Assembly (NCBI GenBank): GCA_034440635.1
Contig: JAOTON010000399.1
Location: forward strand, 124,501 to 188,500
Direction: 5' to 3'
Length of the DNA: 64,000 nt
Source: Lepas anatifera
Lineage: Eukaryota > Arthropoda > Thecostraca > Lepadidae
Shown here: positions 1 to 11,191 of the stretch, piece after piece
Layout of the letters: each line of letters opens with the position of its first letter
How positions within the stretch are numbered: position 1 is the stretch's first letter
Notes under the pieces: model-generated
Databases searched by the model: none
The model's input: only the letters and a program-made list of their open reading frames with translations
What the model was told of the DNA's origin: nothing
Made by a program: the position numbers and the translations under genes

Positions 1-794
1 CATCGGACAAAGCCGCTCCTCTTTTGCTGATGCAGAACCGCAGCTAGTTAGCCGATGCTTAGATCCAGAAATCTGGCCACAATTACGGCTGTCTTTCAAC
101 TGGAAATCAATAATGATGTCCTGTCCAATGTTAGCTTCCTTGAGCACCAGATGTTAAGGGCATATCAACTTCATTTTATTGTACCTTTTTAGGAGCAATA
201 TTGGACATCTCGCTCAGTGATGCCAACCAAACCGTTTTTTTCACGGGTGGTATGCAGTTTCAGAGAGGTGTGTGTCATGCAATATGCCGCCGGGAACTTG
301 ATAAGGTCAGTGGTATGTCGGACGCGGGTGTTCCACAAGAGGCCAACAACTGGCAGGCCACCGTTGCCACTGTCTGGCCTAAATACAACAGAAAACAAAA
401 ACAGGCTCTTTGGTACGTGAAGTAGATTGCCTGGTTAGAGATGAGATGTTCTCATTTCACGACCTCCGAAACCCTTAAGACAAGTGGAGCAAACTGGCTA
501 CTTATCAGAAAAACTTTCTAGAAGGCAAGGCAATCACCATTTGTTTCATATCCAGGATTTTCCTCAGTTGCCTAGCCCCAAAACTCCAGATCGCCGCTAA
601 CCAAGAGTTGACCTAGACAACTTTGCGTCCCTCGGATAGTATCTCATCATTTGGTTTCACCCCATCCTTTTGTTTCCGGTATAAATGCATGCGGAGGGAA
701 GAAAACACAATAATGAATACCAAATTAATTAGAAGCAGCGCTGACGCTCCACCAGGCAGACACGCGCCGACCACCAACCAACTTCCACGGTCTC
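1..794. other. No recognisable gene or repeat
   Basis: Only short, overlapping open frames on both strands occur here, none with a recognisable motif. No tandem repeat or terminal inverted repeat was seen. It ends at the TTAA that begins the next mobile element. Confidence 0.4.
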
Positions 795-1813
795 TTAACA
801 CGTGCCCCGCTGGGGCGGTGCGAAATTCGCCCCCCTCCTTATTTTCCCCAGATAGCTAAAAATGAAGAGACGCAGAACAACGAAACTTACAGTACCTTAT
901 CCCTGATCAATTTTACAAATCTGACCAATTTTTTAGTTAAGGCAATGTCAGGTCAAAGAGCTATTCAAGGTCAAGTGACCCGACCTCAAAACCTAAAATC
1001 ACGAGTTTGAAGCGGCGCCCAGGGAACATCAGCGAACCGATCAGTTTGAAACTTCCACAACATGAGAATGTCATTAGGGTCTACAAATCTGTTATCTCGG
1101 AGTTTTGATATTGTTGACCTAAGGTGGGGTCAATTTGTCACCCCATTATAAGTCCATGGTGAAAAACAGAATGGGCTCGTTTTCAGTAAATACTGGATAA
1201 ATAAAGCTGAAAATCCTCAAACCGTCAATTCTTACCACGATCTTGACCATAACGTTGAGTTTTTGAGCATCATACCTCTCAAAGATCATATCAGGTCACG
1301 GGAGCATAGAGTGATTGTTTTGCCGATAACTTTTCACTGAATTGAGATGAAGTTCCCATTTTGCTTGCATTGTGCTTATATTGTCACGGGGAGTCGATTA
1401 ATATGCAACATGACCATACCAGGTCACTCTGTGACCCTGACCTAGCTCGAGGTCAGGTCATTTTCACTATTTTACCTAGCAAGGTCATATTATACATTAT
1501 TCGATTCACTGCAATGAGAGGAATCCGATGATGCATAAAGATTTTCTCTAGCTCCCCTGAGGGCAGATCTAGAGAGAGAAACGTACACTGCTCTGTTGTA
1601 AGCCTATGGAACCTTCTTTTACCTATGCTGACCTCATTAATGACCTGAAAGAAATATTATTCGGATAAAATATCTCCATCTTGTCAAGAGCTTTCGAACG
1701 CCGCGCGTAATTTTCCTTTAGCTTTCTTGGGGAAGGAGATACGGAGGGGGAGAGTGAAAAACGACCCCCAGCGGGGCGCGTCATGCCAGGGACCTCAGCG
1801 GGGCGCGTGTTAA
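795..1813. mobile_element. TTAA-flanked non-autonomous DNA element rich in AGGTCA motifs
   Basis: The element is bounded by TTAA at 795-798 and 1810-1813. Its ends are inverted repeats: the left begins TTAACACGTGCCCCGCTGGG and the right, read in reverse, begins TTAACACGCGCCCCGCTGAG. TTAA target duplication is characteristic of piggyBac-type transposases, so that superfamily is inferred. No transposase frame is present. The interior contains many AGGTCA/TGACCT hexamers (about 950-990, 1130-1140, 1420-1480). Related copies lie throughout the window. This is one of the least rearranged full-length copies. Confidence 0.7.
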
Positions 1814-2210
1814 TCCAAATAGTTGGATTAGATATAAATATGAATATTTAGCTTAAGTGCCATGAACTAAAAAATGTATCATACCGACTAGTTTTCCGCT
1901 ATAAGCTACGGCCACAAACGTGAAAAGATTGTGATCTGGAAAATAACTTCACAATTATTGTGATCAGGGTGCATCATAGCCGGACCTAGCCAGTATATTG
2001 TTTCTTTTTTTAACGAGCATTTTAACTTAACAGTGACATTTACGAAAAGAGGCCGTACTAATCCAATAAACGTTCAAAGCTGCATCTTCAAACTGTCTTT
2101 TGTAAGCTCCAACGCTTATTTGAACCTAAACAGTCTGAATTTCTTCACGGTAGGACTGTGACTGACGCATGTGACTGACGCATTTATTCACTTGACATTC
2201 AGTTCGGGCT
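1814..2210. other. AT-rich stretch with no recognised feature
   Basis: Mostly AT-rich sequence lies between the TTAA element and the GC-rich minisatellite. No coding frame or terminal repeat was recognised. A short direct repeat of a GTGACTGACGCAT-like motif sits at about 2158-2182. Confidence 0.35.
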
Positions 2211-2490
2211 CCGGCGCCATCAGGTTCGGCCGGAGCCCCTGAGGGCGTGTCACTCGGGGCCGGAGCCCCTGAGGGCGTATAGACCCTGAGGGCGTGTCAC
2301 TGGGGTCGGAGCCCTTGAGGGCGTGTCACCGGGGGCCGGAGTCCCTGAGGGCATATCACTGGGGGCCGGAGCCCCTGAGGACGTGTCACTGGGGGCCGGA
2401 GCCCCTGGGGGGTTTGTCACGGGGGCCAGAGCCCCTGAGGGCGTGCTGCCGGAGGGTTGGAGCCCCTGAGGGCGTGCCGCCGGTGTCTGC
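2211..2490 (+). repeat. GC-rich 30-bp minisatellite
   Basis: A 30-bp unit containing GGGGGCCGGAGCCCCTGAGG is repeated about eight to nine times. The GGGGGCCGGA-type block falls at 2301, 2331, 2361, 2391, 2421 and 2451, exactly 30 bp apart. The core contains the short dyad GGGGCC-GGAG-CCCC. Because 30 is divisible by three, the array translates to a 10-residue repeat, but nothing else suggests that it is a gene. Confidence 0.85.
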
Positions 2491-3586
2491 CGCCCCGGCC
2501 CTGTCCAATATCGATTGGTGAATCAGGTGGCGGGTCACGGGCCTTACCGCTGGGCTGACCGCTGGCAGCCGTGGCGCCGGAGCCGCAGTTACGGCCGTCC
2601 GCGCCACTCCCGCGCTACATGACTGTCTGCCCTGCCGGTGCCGCCCGGACCTGGTGTCAAACACCGCCGACAGCTTCTCCACCTCCCCGCCCATACAGAC
2701 GTGCTCCATGGTAGGCCGACATTCTTGGCCCCCTATCCACACTAGTTTATTTCTTGCTTGCTTTAACTGAATCATTTTTTCTGCTACAAATGATTGATCC
2801 GTTGACACATGGGGAATGAGGTGATGATCAGGGTAGGAATTTTTCGGATGACTGGCGGAGTTTTGACACCCCCACAACCGGCCGGGACTCCGTCTGAGAC
2901 GGCACAATGCCGTCTGCGATGGTCAACGGCCGCTGGGCCACACGGGAGAGCGCCGAGTCGCCAGGTCAAGAGAGGGCGTCAAACCAGCCACCAGGGTACC
3001 GGTCAACCCCGGCCGCCGGCTCTCTGTTAACAGCGGCTAATGATTAAAAGAATAGTGCTAACTTGCCCAAACGTGCCGCTTGTGATAAACCCAAGAGAAT
3101 ATTAATTGAGGCCCGAACATCACTCATAAGATTACAGCAATTCATACTGCTGAGAGAAGAAGTGACCATAACAGAATATAACTTGCGAGATAGTGTTACT
3201 AAGGAGCTGATTATCCTTCCTGCTTACAGCCAAATCACTTCATGGTCCGTGGAGCGGGGCGACTGCGACCTGAGGACGACCTGCCCTCCAACTGGCGCCT
3301 GCAGACGCTGACCGTCTCCGGGGTTGGAACTCAGAGAGCTGGATACCACTCAGTCATTGTTGCCGGCGAACGCGTGACCACAGCGGCGGCAAGGGAACCT
3401 CTGACCAGCTGCAGTGACTGATAGCGGCCGGCTGCACCGGCGGCGCGCCGAGATCACCAGATGTGCAGCTGCACGTATCCTTTGTTGGACACGGCAGGAG
3501 AGGCGCGGCCAGCCTTACAATGCCTTCTGCCATTAGTTCTTCCTCTTGCAAGAATATTTCACCTCGTAGAAACTCATTACCACACA
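2491..3586. other. Unassigned GC-variable region
   Basis: Several medium open frames overlap here: a 173-codon minus frame at 2386-2907 that runs into the minisatellite, and an 82-codon plus frame at 3063-3311. Neither shows a recognisable domain. The 173-codon frame is Arg/Pro-rich and looks like a by-product of high GC. No terminal repeats were found. Confidence 0.35.
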
Positions 3587-3594
3587 GTGGCGGA

Positions 3595-3974
3595 TCCAGG
3601 GGGGCAAAAAAGGCAATTGCCCCCCAAACGGAAAAGCTCGGGGCAAAACTATGTTTTTGCCCCCCAAAGCGATCGACCTCCTTTTTCCCCCGACTCCTTT
3701 TTAGCTTGTAAGCAAGATTTTGGTGCCTCAACTCTCAACTTCAAACAGAATTAGTGAAGTTCAGTGTAAATATTGGGGCTTGGACAGGAAAAAAGTATCT
3801 TGAGTCCATATTTTTCACCCCGTGTAATTTTTTTTTTTGCTTTTCGTCTCCAGTTCCCAAAATCCTACCGAAAAGGCATACTGTAACGCAATTTTCCACT
3901 GCGCGACGTTTTTTTTTTTTTGCTTTTCGACTTTGGTTTGCCCCTCTCAAACCACCCGGCTAGATCCGCCATTA
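3595..3974 (+). mobile_element. hAT-type MITE, CAGTGGCGGATC family, copy 1
   Basis: A 380-bp non-autonomous element. Its left end is CAGTGGCGGATCCAGG and its right end is a mutated complement (GATCCGCCATTA). The direct repeat TTACCACA flanks it at 3587-3594 and 3975-3982. The 8-bp duplication and the TIR sequence support hAT. The interior has poly-G/poly-C arms near the ends and T-runs toward the right, shared with the copies at 11192, 12572 and 48280. It has no coding capacity. Confidence 0.85.
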
Positions 3975-4075
3975 TTACCACAAGCAGTTAAAATTTAACT
4001 ACGTATTGGCACGAGAAGCTTGACGACCTCCCGCTTTCTTTGGCCAAATGCAAATGCTCTTCCAAGCCATGGAGC

Positions 4076-4223
4076 CAGTGGCGGATACAAGGGGGGCTGA
4101 AGTCCCTTCCCCAAAATTTTACAGTGTCTCGAGCTAGTGCCTAGCCGAAAGGTCGTTCAGAGGCAATAGCAGAAGAGGCTTGAGACACCTAGCCCCCCAA
4201 ATGTTGTCCTCGATCCGCCACTG
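4076..4223. mobile_element. Short hAT-type MITE with CAGTGGCGGATAC ends
   Basis: A 148-bp element whose ends are CAGTGGCGGATAC and GATCCGCCACTG. The flanking octamers CATGGAGC and TGTGGAGC match at six of eight positions, consistent with an aged 8-bp target duplication. The interior differs from the 380-bp family, so this is a separate deletion derivative or subfamily. Confidence 0.7.
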
Positions 4224-4724
4224 TGTGGAGCCTTCTTAGAAGTAGCTGTGACAGATGCAGTATTAACACGCACTTTGACGGGAGTTTTAGCCACCTTCGC
4301 TTTGGCGGAGGGGCTGGTAACCCCCTAAAGTCTTGAAAACCACGCTCGATAACGAAAAATGGTAAACAGTGCTAGATAGGTCATCCAGATATCTAAGGAA
4401 AACATTTGGACAATTTTTGTGTCAGGCTACATTGAATGTCACTAGAGGTCTTAGCCATAGGGATAAGAGAAATGAAGGTTTTCAGTCATTACATCTAAAC
4501 TAGTAGTAATAGAGCAAAACAAGCTAAGCCGTTGAAATGCTTGCAACAAGTCGAATCAAATGATGTATATGACCTTGCTAGGTCAAATCTAGGGTTTTAC
4601 CTGAACTGGGGTCCGGTCAAGGTCAAACTGGGTCAAAATGCATATCATTAGAACTGTAAAGATAAGACAAATCCGATGCCGCTAAGATAATGGCTGTACC
4701 AGCATCCATTACCCAGTTATTCAG

Positions 4725-5746
4725 TTTGACCCGCGCCCCAACGAGGACCGGAACCACCCCACCGGGGAAAATTGAGGGCCCCTCTAACTCCGAAAATATG
4801 AGGGTTAGCGCAAATCTGCAAAGTGCGTTAGAAAGTTCCTGTGAATTCAGTACGATTTTTCTTCACATTTGTAAGCGCTCAAGTCAAATGTTTGACCTCC
4901 AAGGGTCAACTTGGGCCACGATAGGCTATTTCTACTTAAATATGCAATGATTAAGAAACCTGGGAATAGCTCTCATGCCATTGGAGTTATTGAGACCTGG
5001 TTAACTAAATTTGATAGGAAAATACCAGGCCTCTCACCGCTATGAGAAACATAATGAACTCGCGCAAGTGGATTGACCTTTAGAGGGCACCTCGTGACCT
5101 AGCATGACCTGAGGTCCCGGAAGATCAGAAAGTAACCATGCCGTGTGTTGAATAAAAGCCAGTAACAAGACATACACGATGACGTTTGATTCAGCGCTCT
5201 GGCTTGATTAGGTCAAAAGTTATCGTCAAAATACTGTGTTTGACCCTTGGTGACATGTGATAACCACAGATAAGCCAAAGGGTAAATATCGCCCCTAAAA
5301 CCCATGAAAGAATGGCCACGAACGCTTTTTTGAGCATTCTGAGAATTTTCAATCTTTTTTTGTGACTATTAGATCATAAGACAGCTTTTCCCCGTGCTTT
5401 TTCTATGGGAGAGGTTACCTCGTGACCTGAACTCAGGTCACAAAATCTAAAAATCCCGGACATACATTTTGTAGACCATGGAAGAGTTATAAAGTGAAGA
5501 AAGTTTCAAATCGATCGGCTTAAAATGTAGCTATGGTAGAGCTCAAAAGTTAAAGTGAGGTGACCTTGGTTGACCTCGCCTGGTGACCTAAGCTAGTGTG
5601 GCCCGGGGTAAAAAAAATCAGGGATAGTGGGAAAATGATGTGGTGAGAGGTAGATCCCTGAACCGCGGTGCTGCACCTCGTCGTTTTTCTGTTATTCTGA
5701 AAAAGTTAGGGGGCCATTGATGGCCCTTCGGTAGGGCGAGGGTTAA
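4725..5746. mobile_element. TTAA element nested inside a related TTAA element
   Basis: The left end (TTTGACCCGCGCCCC) appears to be a mutated TTAA end. The right end in reverse reads TTAACCCTCGCCCTACCG, with TTAA at 5743-5746. Outer-element sequence resumes immediately outside. The interior again holds AGGTCA/TGACCT hexamers and has no coding frame. The left boundary is less certain because its TTAA is altered. Confidence 0.55.
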
Positions 5747-6371
5747 ACCATTTATCCCATGTATTCCCAATGGAGAGCTCATGGCTCGCACCTGACCTTA
5801 GATCATAGATATAATAAAAATTCCTGGAAATATTGCGTGGAATCCAGTATTTTTATAGAGAATGGGAACGTGGCACCTTCATTTTTTAAGGGAATGTGGC
5901 ACCTTTACAACGTGATTTTAACTGAGATGGCCAAGTTATAAAGCATGCCGGAAAACCCGGTATTCAATATATCATTCGACTTGAAACTCAAAATTTTCAT
6001 AGAGAAAGGCAAAAAACCTACCTGAAATATATCCAAAATGTACCCAAGCAGCCGGCGACAATTGTCAGCTGTTGGCGTGACGACATGCTGACGTCACGGT
6101 GAGTAGTCAGCCAATTGAAGCACTTGAAGCCTATGAATATGGTCGTAGTTGCCAGATCATGACGTCATCCACAAGCAGATGTTTATTTCTTACCCTAGAG
6201 GAGCATTTTAAGAATCAAAATATTTAGTTTATTGTACATTTTTCCGGTAAGTCATGGACGTCTTCATGATTTTCGGCCAAAAATACCCCTAATTACGCTA
6301 AATTCCGGGATTCAACCAATGTGCCAGATTCCCTTTAAATGATATCGAGTCTCAAATCCAATGGGTAACAT

Positions 6372-6449
6372 CGTTCTTTCTTATACTGGGTTAAACCCGT
6401 TCTTTCTTATACTGGGTTAAACCCGTTCTTTCTTATACTGTCTTAAACA
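6372..6449 (+). repeat. Three-copy 26-bp tandem repeat
   Basis: The unit CGTTCTTTCTTATACTGGGT plus six bases occurs at 6372, 6398 and 6424, exactly 26 bp apart, with the third copy slightly diverged. It lies inside the 4263-6647 element. Confidence 0.85.
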
Positions 6450-6982
6450 GTTTTAGGAGTGAGGTCACTTAACCTGCGATGGTGACCTGACCTGAAATGA
6501 CCTGGAACCAACATTTTGAAAGAGAGTTGTAAAATGATCAGTGAAAAGGCATGTCAGATACGACGGCGCAACGCGCCGCCGTTTTCATTCTGTTTCCGAA
6601 AAACCCGAGGGAGCAAGCACTCGCCACCCCGTCAATGCCCGTGTTAAAGGGTATGCGGCACCTTGGTCGAATCCTGGAATTTAGTGTGATTAGGAGTATT
6701 TTTAGCCGAAGATCATGAGAACGTCCATGCTTTCTTCGAAAATTGCACAATAAGCTATAAAATATGTTTATTCTTAACCCGCGCTCCGAGTCACTTTCGC
6801 CCTGGTGGGGGGTGTTTGAATGCCCCTCTCGAACTCGGCCCCTATGCGGGATAGGGAAAAACGCGAACGCTGTGGATAGCTAATACAAATTCATGACGAA
6901 ACTATATTAGTCACTCTTGGGCTCAGGTCAATATTGAGGTCATGACAGGTCAGAGAATTTGGCATTTTGAGCAGCGTTTTTG

Positions 6983-8057
6983 TATAACTGAATGAAGCCA
7001 AATTAATGCATTACGGACTAGTAAAGTGTGGTTTCCTGTGTAATCAGACATGCTGAGCTCAAATATAATACTCACTTCCTGCGCTGATTTTATTTTACGA
7101 TATAATTTGGCACGAAATCCGTCATATATCTCACGACTATTGATGCACCACCGGAAGAATCGTGTAATAGACAAATATGACGCTAATTCACGATGCCAAA
7201 TTGGATTCCAGAATAATAGCCGTGTTATTCTGCCGTGCAGAACGCATACTAGTATGCCGCACGCATGCGCAATACGGTATCTTGTAATGCATGATACCGT
7301 ACTGCGCATGAGTGTGGCATACTATTATGCGTTCTGCCGGCAGAATAATACGCCTAATAATTCAATACAAGAAAAATACTCTAGATATCTGATAAAATAC
7401 TCCAGAAAAACGCTATATGAATTAGCAGATTTAACGCCAAGAGAAATCAATCTCAACTTTCGACTGATCTCCCCACCAGTAATGAGGCAGGTACAGTAAA
7501 GGTAAATCCAGATTTATCAATGTAGTGTGGTCCAAAGATTTCGCGAGTCAGGACAGTACGCGAGCGAAGCGAGCGGACATGAGTCCTCCGAAGGCCCGGC
7601 CTTTGCCGGCGTTAGCCAGCAAAGCCGAGGCCGCCGGAGGCGAAAGTCGGCGCCGCAGGCTAGGTGCGCCGCAGGCAACGTCGCTAAATCGAAAAATGGT
7701 TAGGTACGGTTAGGCTATGCCATGTTTTCAAAGAAAATTTTGACGTTTTAAAGGATTTGTTACATTCTGGAGTTATTCAAAATAACATTTATCAATCTAA
7801 AGGTTTTTATTTGCATCAATGCGAGATTGGAAACCACCATATCTGGTATTGTCTCAACATTTCCCACACTGGTTGCGGTCTCCGCCGTGTGTGGTGTGGT
7901 ATAATACTACTTAGATTTTCATTTTCATTTTTGGGGGAATTGGTGCTTTGGCACGTATAACTGTCTTGGGCATCGATGAGAGTTAGGTAGAAAGGATCGA
8001 ATACCATATTTTTTAAGCATCTAAGTGATTAATTTGCCTTCGTTCAGAATTACCAAA
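6983..8057. mobile_element. TIR transposon of about 1.08 kb with 7-bp target duplication
   Basis: GTTTTTG at 6976-6982 and at 8058-8064 flanks the segment, and uninterrupted family members read GTTTTTGGCTC at this place. Close to both ends lies an inverted motif, CTGAATGAAGCCAAATTAAT on the left and CTGAACGAAGGCAAATTAAT in reverse on the right. The interior holds a large palindrome (7212-7362) and a GC-rich segment (about 7555-7690). No transposase frame was recognised, so the superfamily is unknown. Confidence 0.65.
7212..7362. repeat. Long near-perfect palindrome
   Basis: Two arms of about 70 bp mirror each other around position 7287. The left arm begins AATAATAGCCGTGTTATTCT and the right arm ends with its near complement. 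The arms differ by a handful of substitutions and the loop is short (around TTGTAATGCA). It could be an independent palindromic MITE inside the larger TIR element. Confidence 0.8.
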
Positions 8058-8322
8058 GTTTTTGGGCTCCAGCATCTGACAGAGTTCAGTTAGAATCATT
8101 TCGTAGGCACCATACGCTTCCTCTCGTCACGGAAAATCGAATCATGTACAATATGACCATGCTGTGAAAACACAAAAATGACCTGACCCCAGGTCAGGTC
8201 AAGGTCACTTTTTGACCTAGCAGAGTCAACATGCATAGCAATCGGCTCGCGATAGCAATCCAAACGCAATGGTATGAAAATAAAATATGTATCATTACTT
8301 CATGCAAAGTTATTGCCCTAAG

Positions 8323-8383
8323 TTTTTTTGGCTTTTCGACTTTGGTTTGCCCCTCCCAAACCGACCGGCTAGATCCGCCACTG
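8323..8383 (+). mobile_element. 3' fragment of the CAGTGGCGGATC MITE
   Basis: The segment matches the last 60 bp of the 380-bp MITE (GCTTTTCGACTTTGGTTTGC ... GATCCGCCACTG). The left part is missing, so this is a truncated copy abutting the broken TTAA element. Confidence 0.75.
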
Positions 8384-8535
8384 ACAAAAATAGGTTGAGT
8401 TAACAATTTATCATGGTTTAAACCTGTAGGTGAAATATCAGAATATACGGTCTTTCATACTGGTTCATGCCATTACGTTGCGGTTGACAAGAGTAGTACC
8501 GTAGCATTAGCACCCGCACTGATCAGTCAGGTCAC

Positions 8536-11180
8536 CAGTGTCCTGAAATTGGGAATTTTGCGTGGAAACCCACACCAGACTTGATCAATTTTGACACCCT
8601 AAATCTTGAATTTTGACATCCTAAACAAAATCATCAGAATCATCGGCTTGCGGCATCATCAGCTTGCGGGGTGGTGGCCTGAATGAGCTTTTTAGTGAGC
8701 CCTTATTTGCATCTCCTCCTGGTTTTTAGCCTTGTGTTAACATGTACTGGCATGGTTTTTTATTGCTTGTTGCTGTTGTCGCAAATACATGTACGGATCT
8801 CAATGAATAAAAATGCAGCATTATCAGTTTCCTTTTTTCAGAAGTTGAGGAATGGAAGCAGGGCCAGACCAGCAACTGAAGCCAGCATACCATTTGATAA
8901 ATATGCTGCAACACTAGCTTTGTGAACCTATTACTTTCATATGGAATGCAGCATTCTTTACACAGTCCTGTTAGGACTGATTCCATGTCAAAATAGAACA
9001 CGGCAATCATCTTTGGAGAGAAGGAAGTTTGAATACTGAAGGATTCTAGCACAAACATATTACAATTAAAGCTCAAAAGGACAAAACCCTGTAAAAGAGA
9101 ACATTCCTAACAATTGCTTCTTCACAAGCACACTGAGATCTCACAGAATGTGAAAGATAATGCCTGACAAACAGCATGTCTAAGCCGGAGATGCAATTAG
9201 TTGAATCAACCATATAACAAAAATAAAGTCAGCCATCGACCCCTCACGTCTCTTAGCGTACTAATTAAGTAAGACGACTAATTATATACCCCACTTTATA
9301 AACAACACTCTTTTCCCTCTCTCTCCTCTTTCAACAACAAAAGCCCCCACGCCTCACACGCTTGGGATGTACGCTTTCGTCTTAAACATATAGCTGAATT
9401 CAAAATAAACGCGATGACTAGCGGCAGCGCTGACTCGCGATACCATTTGACAATTGATGTTCAGGGACAAATTAAAAACACAAAATATTGCTCGTAATTT
9501 TGCTTGCCGAAACTGATGGTTAAAACTGCCTGGGGCTAAGGCTGGTATGAGACATCATGACATTCACATTGCTCGAAACCCAAGCAATCATCACCACATC
9601 GTTCTTGGAGGCTACTGCTAGCCAAGGCCCAAGGCCTTGAAATGTAGTGCTACTGACGTAATATATAGTTTGATGACGTCAGCTCCTTACGACTGAATTT
9701 CGACATCCTTAGAAATCGCGCGGGTCAGGGTGAATTATAACATTTATTTTTGAAGTTTCTGTGGAAAAGAAACTTTTGAGAGTACCCAGAATATGTAATC
9801 GAAATCTTTTCTATTCAGAAAAAATATTGTTTAGCCATATTTTGGGTCATGTCACTCGGAATTTTGAGTGGAACAATGCAAGCATTCCTAAATAATTTCG
9901 ACATCCTTGATTTAAAAAGAAATACTGTAGTTTTATCATGCTTTTGTGGTTTAAAATATATAAAATTAAAAATTCTGATGTCTTGGTTTGATAAAGTGAT
10001 CCCAATATTGGATATTTGTTCAACAGTTTTTAAAAAATAATACCGAAAGAGGGAATCTTCACGGATCATGAAAATTGCACCTCTATGTATTTCTCGGAAT
10101 ATCTCCAAAGGCAGCCAAAATATTTCGATGAATTTCATGATGCTTTTAGAAAAATAACGAACAATTAAGGTAAAGTTAGTTTTTTTCTTTACAAACGCCG
10201 AATCTCTGCGTGATTTAAAGGTGGAGAATTTCGACATCCTTTTCACGCTCAGAGGGCCCGTTCACTCGCATTAGAAAAACCGTACTTGGCTACCGGTGTC
10301 GACAGGCTTGCCTGAATTTGACGCGAGATGTCTTTCTCAGCATTGTGAAAATGAATTTGCCGCAGTTGAGATTAGTGTTTGTGTACGTTTCTGGATTGCA
10401 TGCAGGGTGTCGAAGCTCATACGTACGTTTGAAAGTTGGTAAGTTTTAAGTAGCCAGTGTTCGTATGTCTTAATGCTTAAGCAGACTAATTCTGAACCTC
10501 AACCTGTTGTTCGTTCTTTATTTCAATGAGGGTAGTATAATTCAAATTTGAGAAATCCAGGTACCTGGGTAAAGGTAAGTTATTAATTTCATGGTGGCCA
10601 TTTGAATGGGTATTTTTATTGTGTGATTCCATGCTGCAATTTTTCCATGAATGCAAATGAAAACAGAGGGAGTGAATCCCGCTGATTTAGGTATAATTTC
10701 AAAAATAAGTTTGTTTGAAAACAGTTTGTTCAAATGGACAAGTTTTGGAATTTTCCCTCCCTTTTAGACATTTCAGCTTTTTAAAGGTTCTAAAGCAAGA
10801 CCTATCTCACCCGAGGTATTGTTTTGGTAGGTAGGTATTCCAGACTTTGCCTTACGTATCTGTAGGTTTGCGGCTTATTAATGTATTCCCTTGCACGTTT
10901 CTGATGCTTTTATTTGGGAAAAATGCTGAACTCTGCTGGAGTTGGATTTGTGGGTTTCTCAAGTTGGTTTAACTTCTGTTAATTCAGTTAATTTCAATAT
11001 TGGCCATCTCTTATTTGTTTTTGTATTTCATATGCATATGTTTTAGTACGTGTATTTGTTTTCCGAGATGTTCTGATCCTACATTTGCTATATCCCCCTT
11101 TTTGACAATTAATTTTGACCTCTTTTTTTCCCTGAATTTTTACATCCCACACTCTGCAGAAAAGTAATTTCAGGACACTG
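8536..11180. mobile_element. 2.65-kb hAT-type element with perfect 8-bp duplication, non-coding
   Basis: The ends are inverted: the left begins CAGTGTCCTGAAATT and the right, in reverse, begins identically. CAGGTCAC flanks it exactly at 8528-8535 and 11181-11188. An 8-bp duplication with CAG-starting ends points to hAT. Open frames inside are short (143 codons at most) and unrecognised, so it is probably non-autonomous. A motif close to TTTCGACATCCT recurs at about 8588, 8612, 9697, 9896 and 10229, with weaker forms near 11136, possibly as transposase-binding repeats (inference). Confidence 0.75.
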
Positions 11181-11191
11181 CAGGTCACTGT

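Larger units (their letters stand above)
4263..6647. mobile_element. TTAA-flanked AGGTCA-rich element split by a second copy
   Basis: The outer element runs from TTAA at 4263-4266 (TTAACACGCACTTTGACGGG) to TTAA at 6644-6647, whose inverted end reads TTAACACGGGCATTGACGGG. The interior collinearly matches the copy at 22591-23335. The shared text is interrupted within a TTATTCAG...AAACCATTT context by another TTAA element at 4725-5746. It carries many AGGTCA/TGACCT hexamers and no transposase frame. Confidence 0.65.
6774..8322. mobile_element. TTAA element, interrupted by a TIR transposon and truncated on the right
   Basis: It starts at TTAA 6774-6777 (TTAACCCGCGCTCCG). It matches the 13612 copy until 6982 and resumes at 8058, so a 1,075-bp insertion splits it. 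After 8058 comes a double TGACCT/AGGTCA dyad at 8179-8201. The right end is lost at a junction with a CAGTGGCGGATC-family fragment. Confidence 0.6.

Noticed and set aside
2386..2907. 173-codon minus frame as a gene
   Set aside because: It runs through the minisatellite, is Arg/Pro-rich and has no recognisable motif.
7555..7690. CpG island promoter
   Set aside because: The GC-rich stretch is short, lies inside a transposon-like insertion and consists of repeated GCCGG/GCCGCAGG words rather than a promoter layout.
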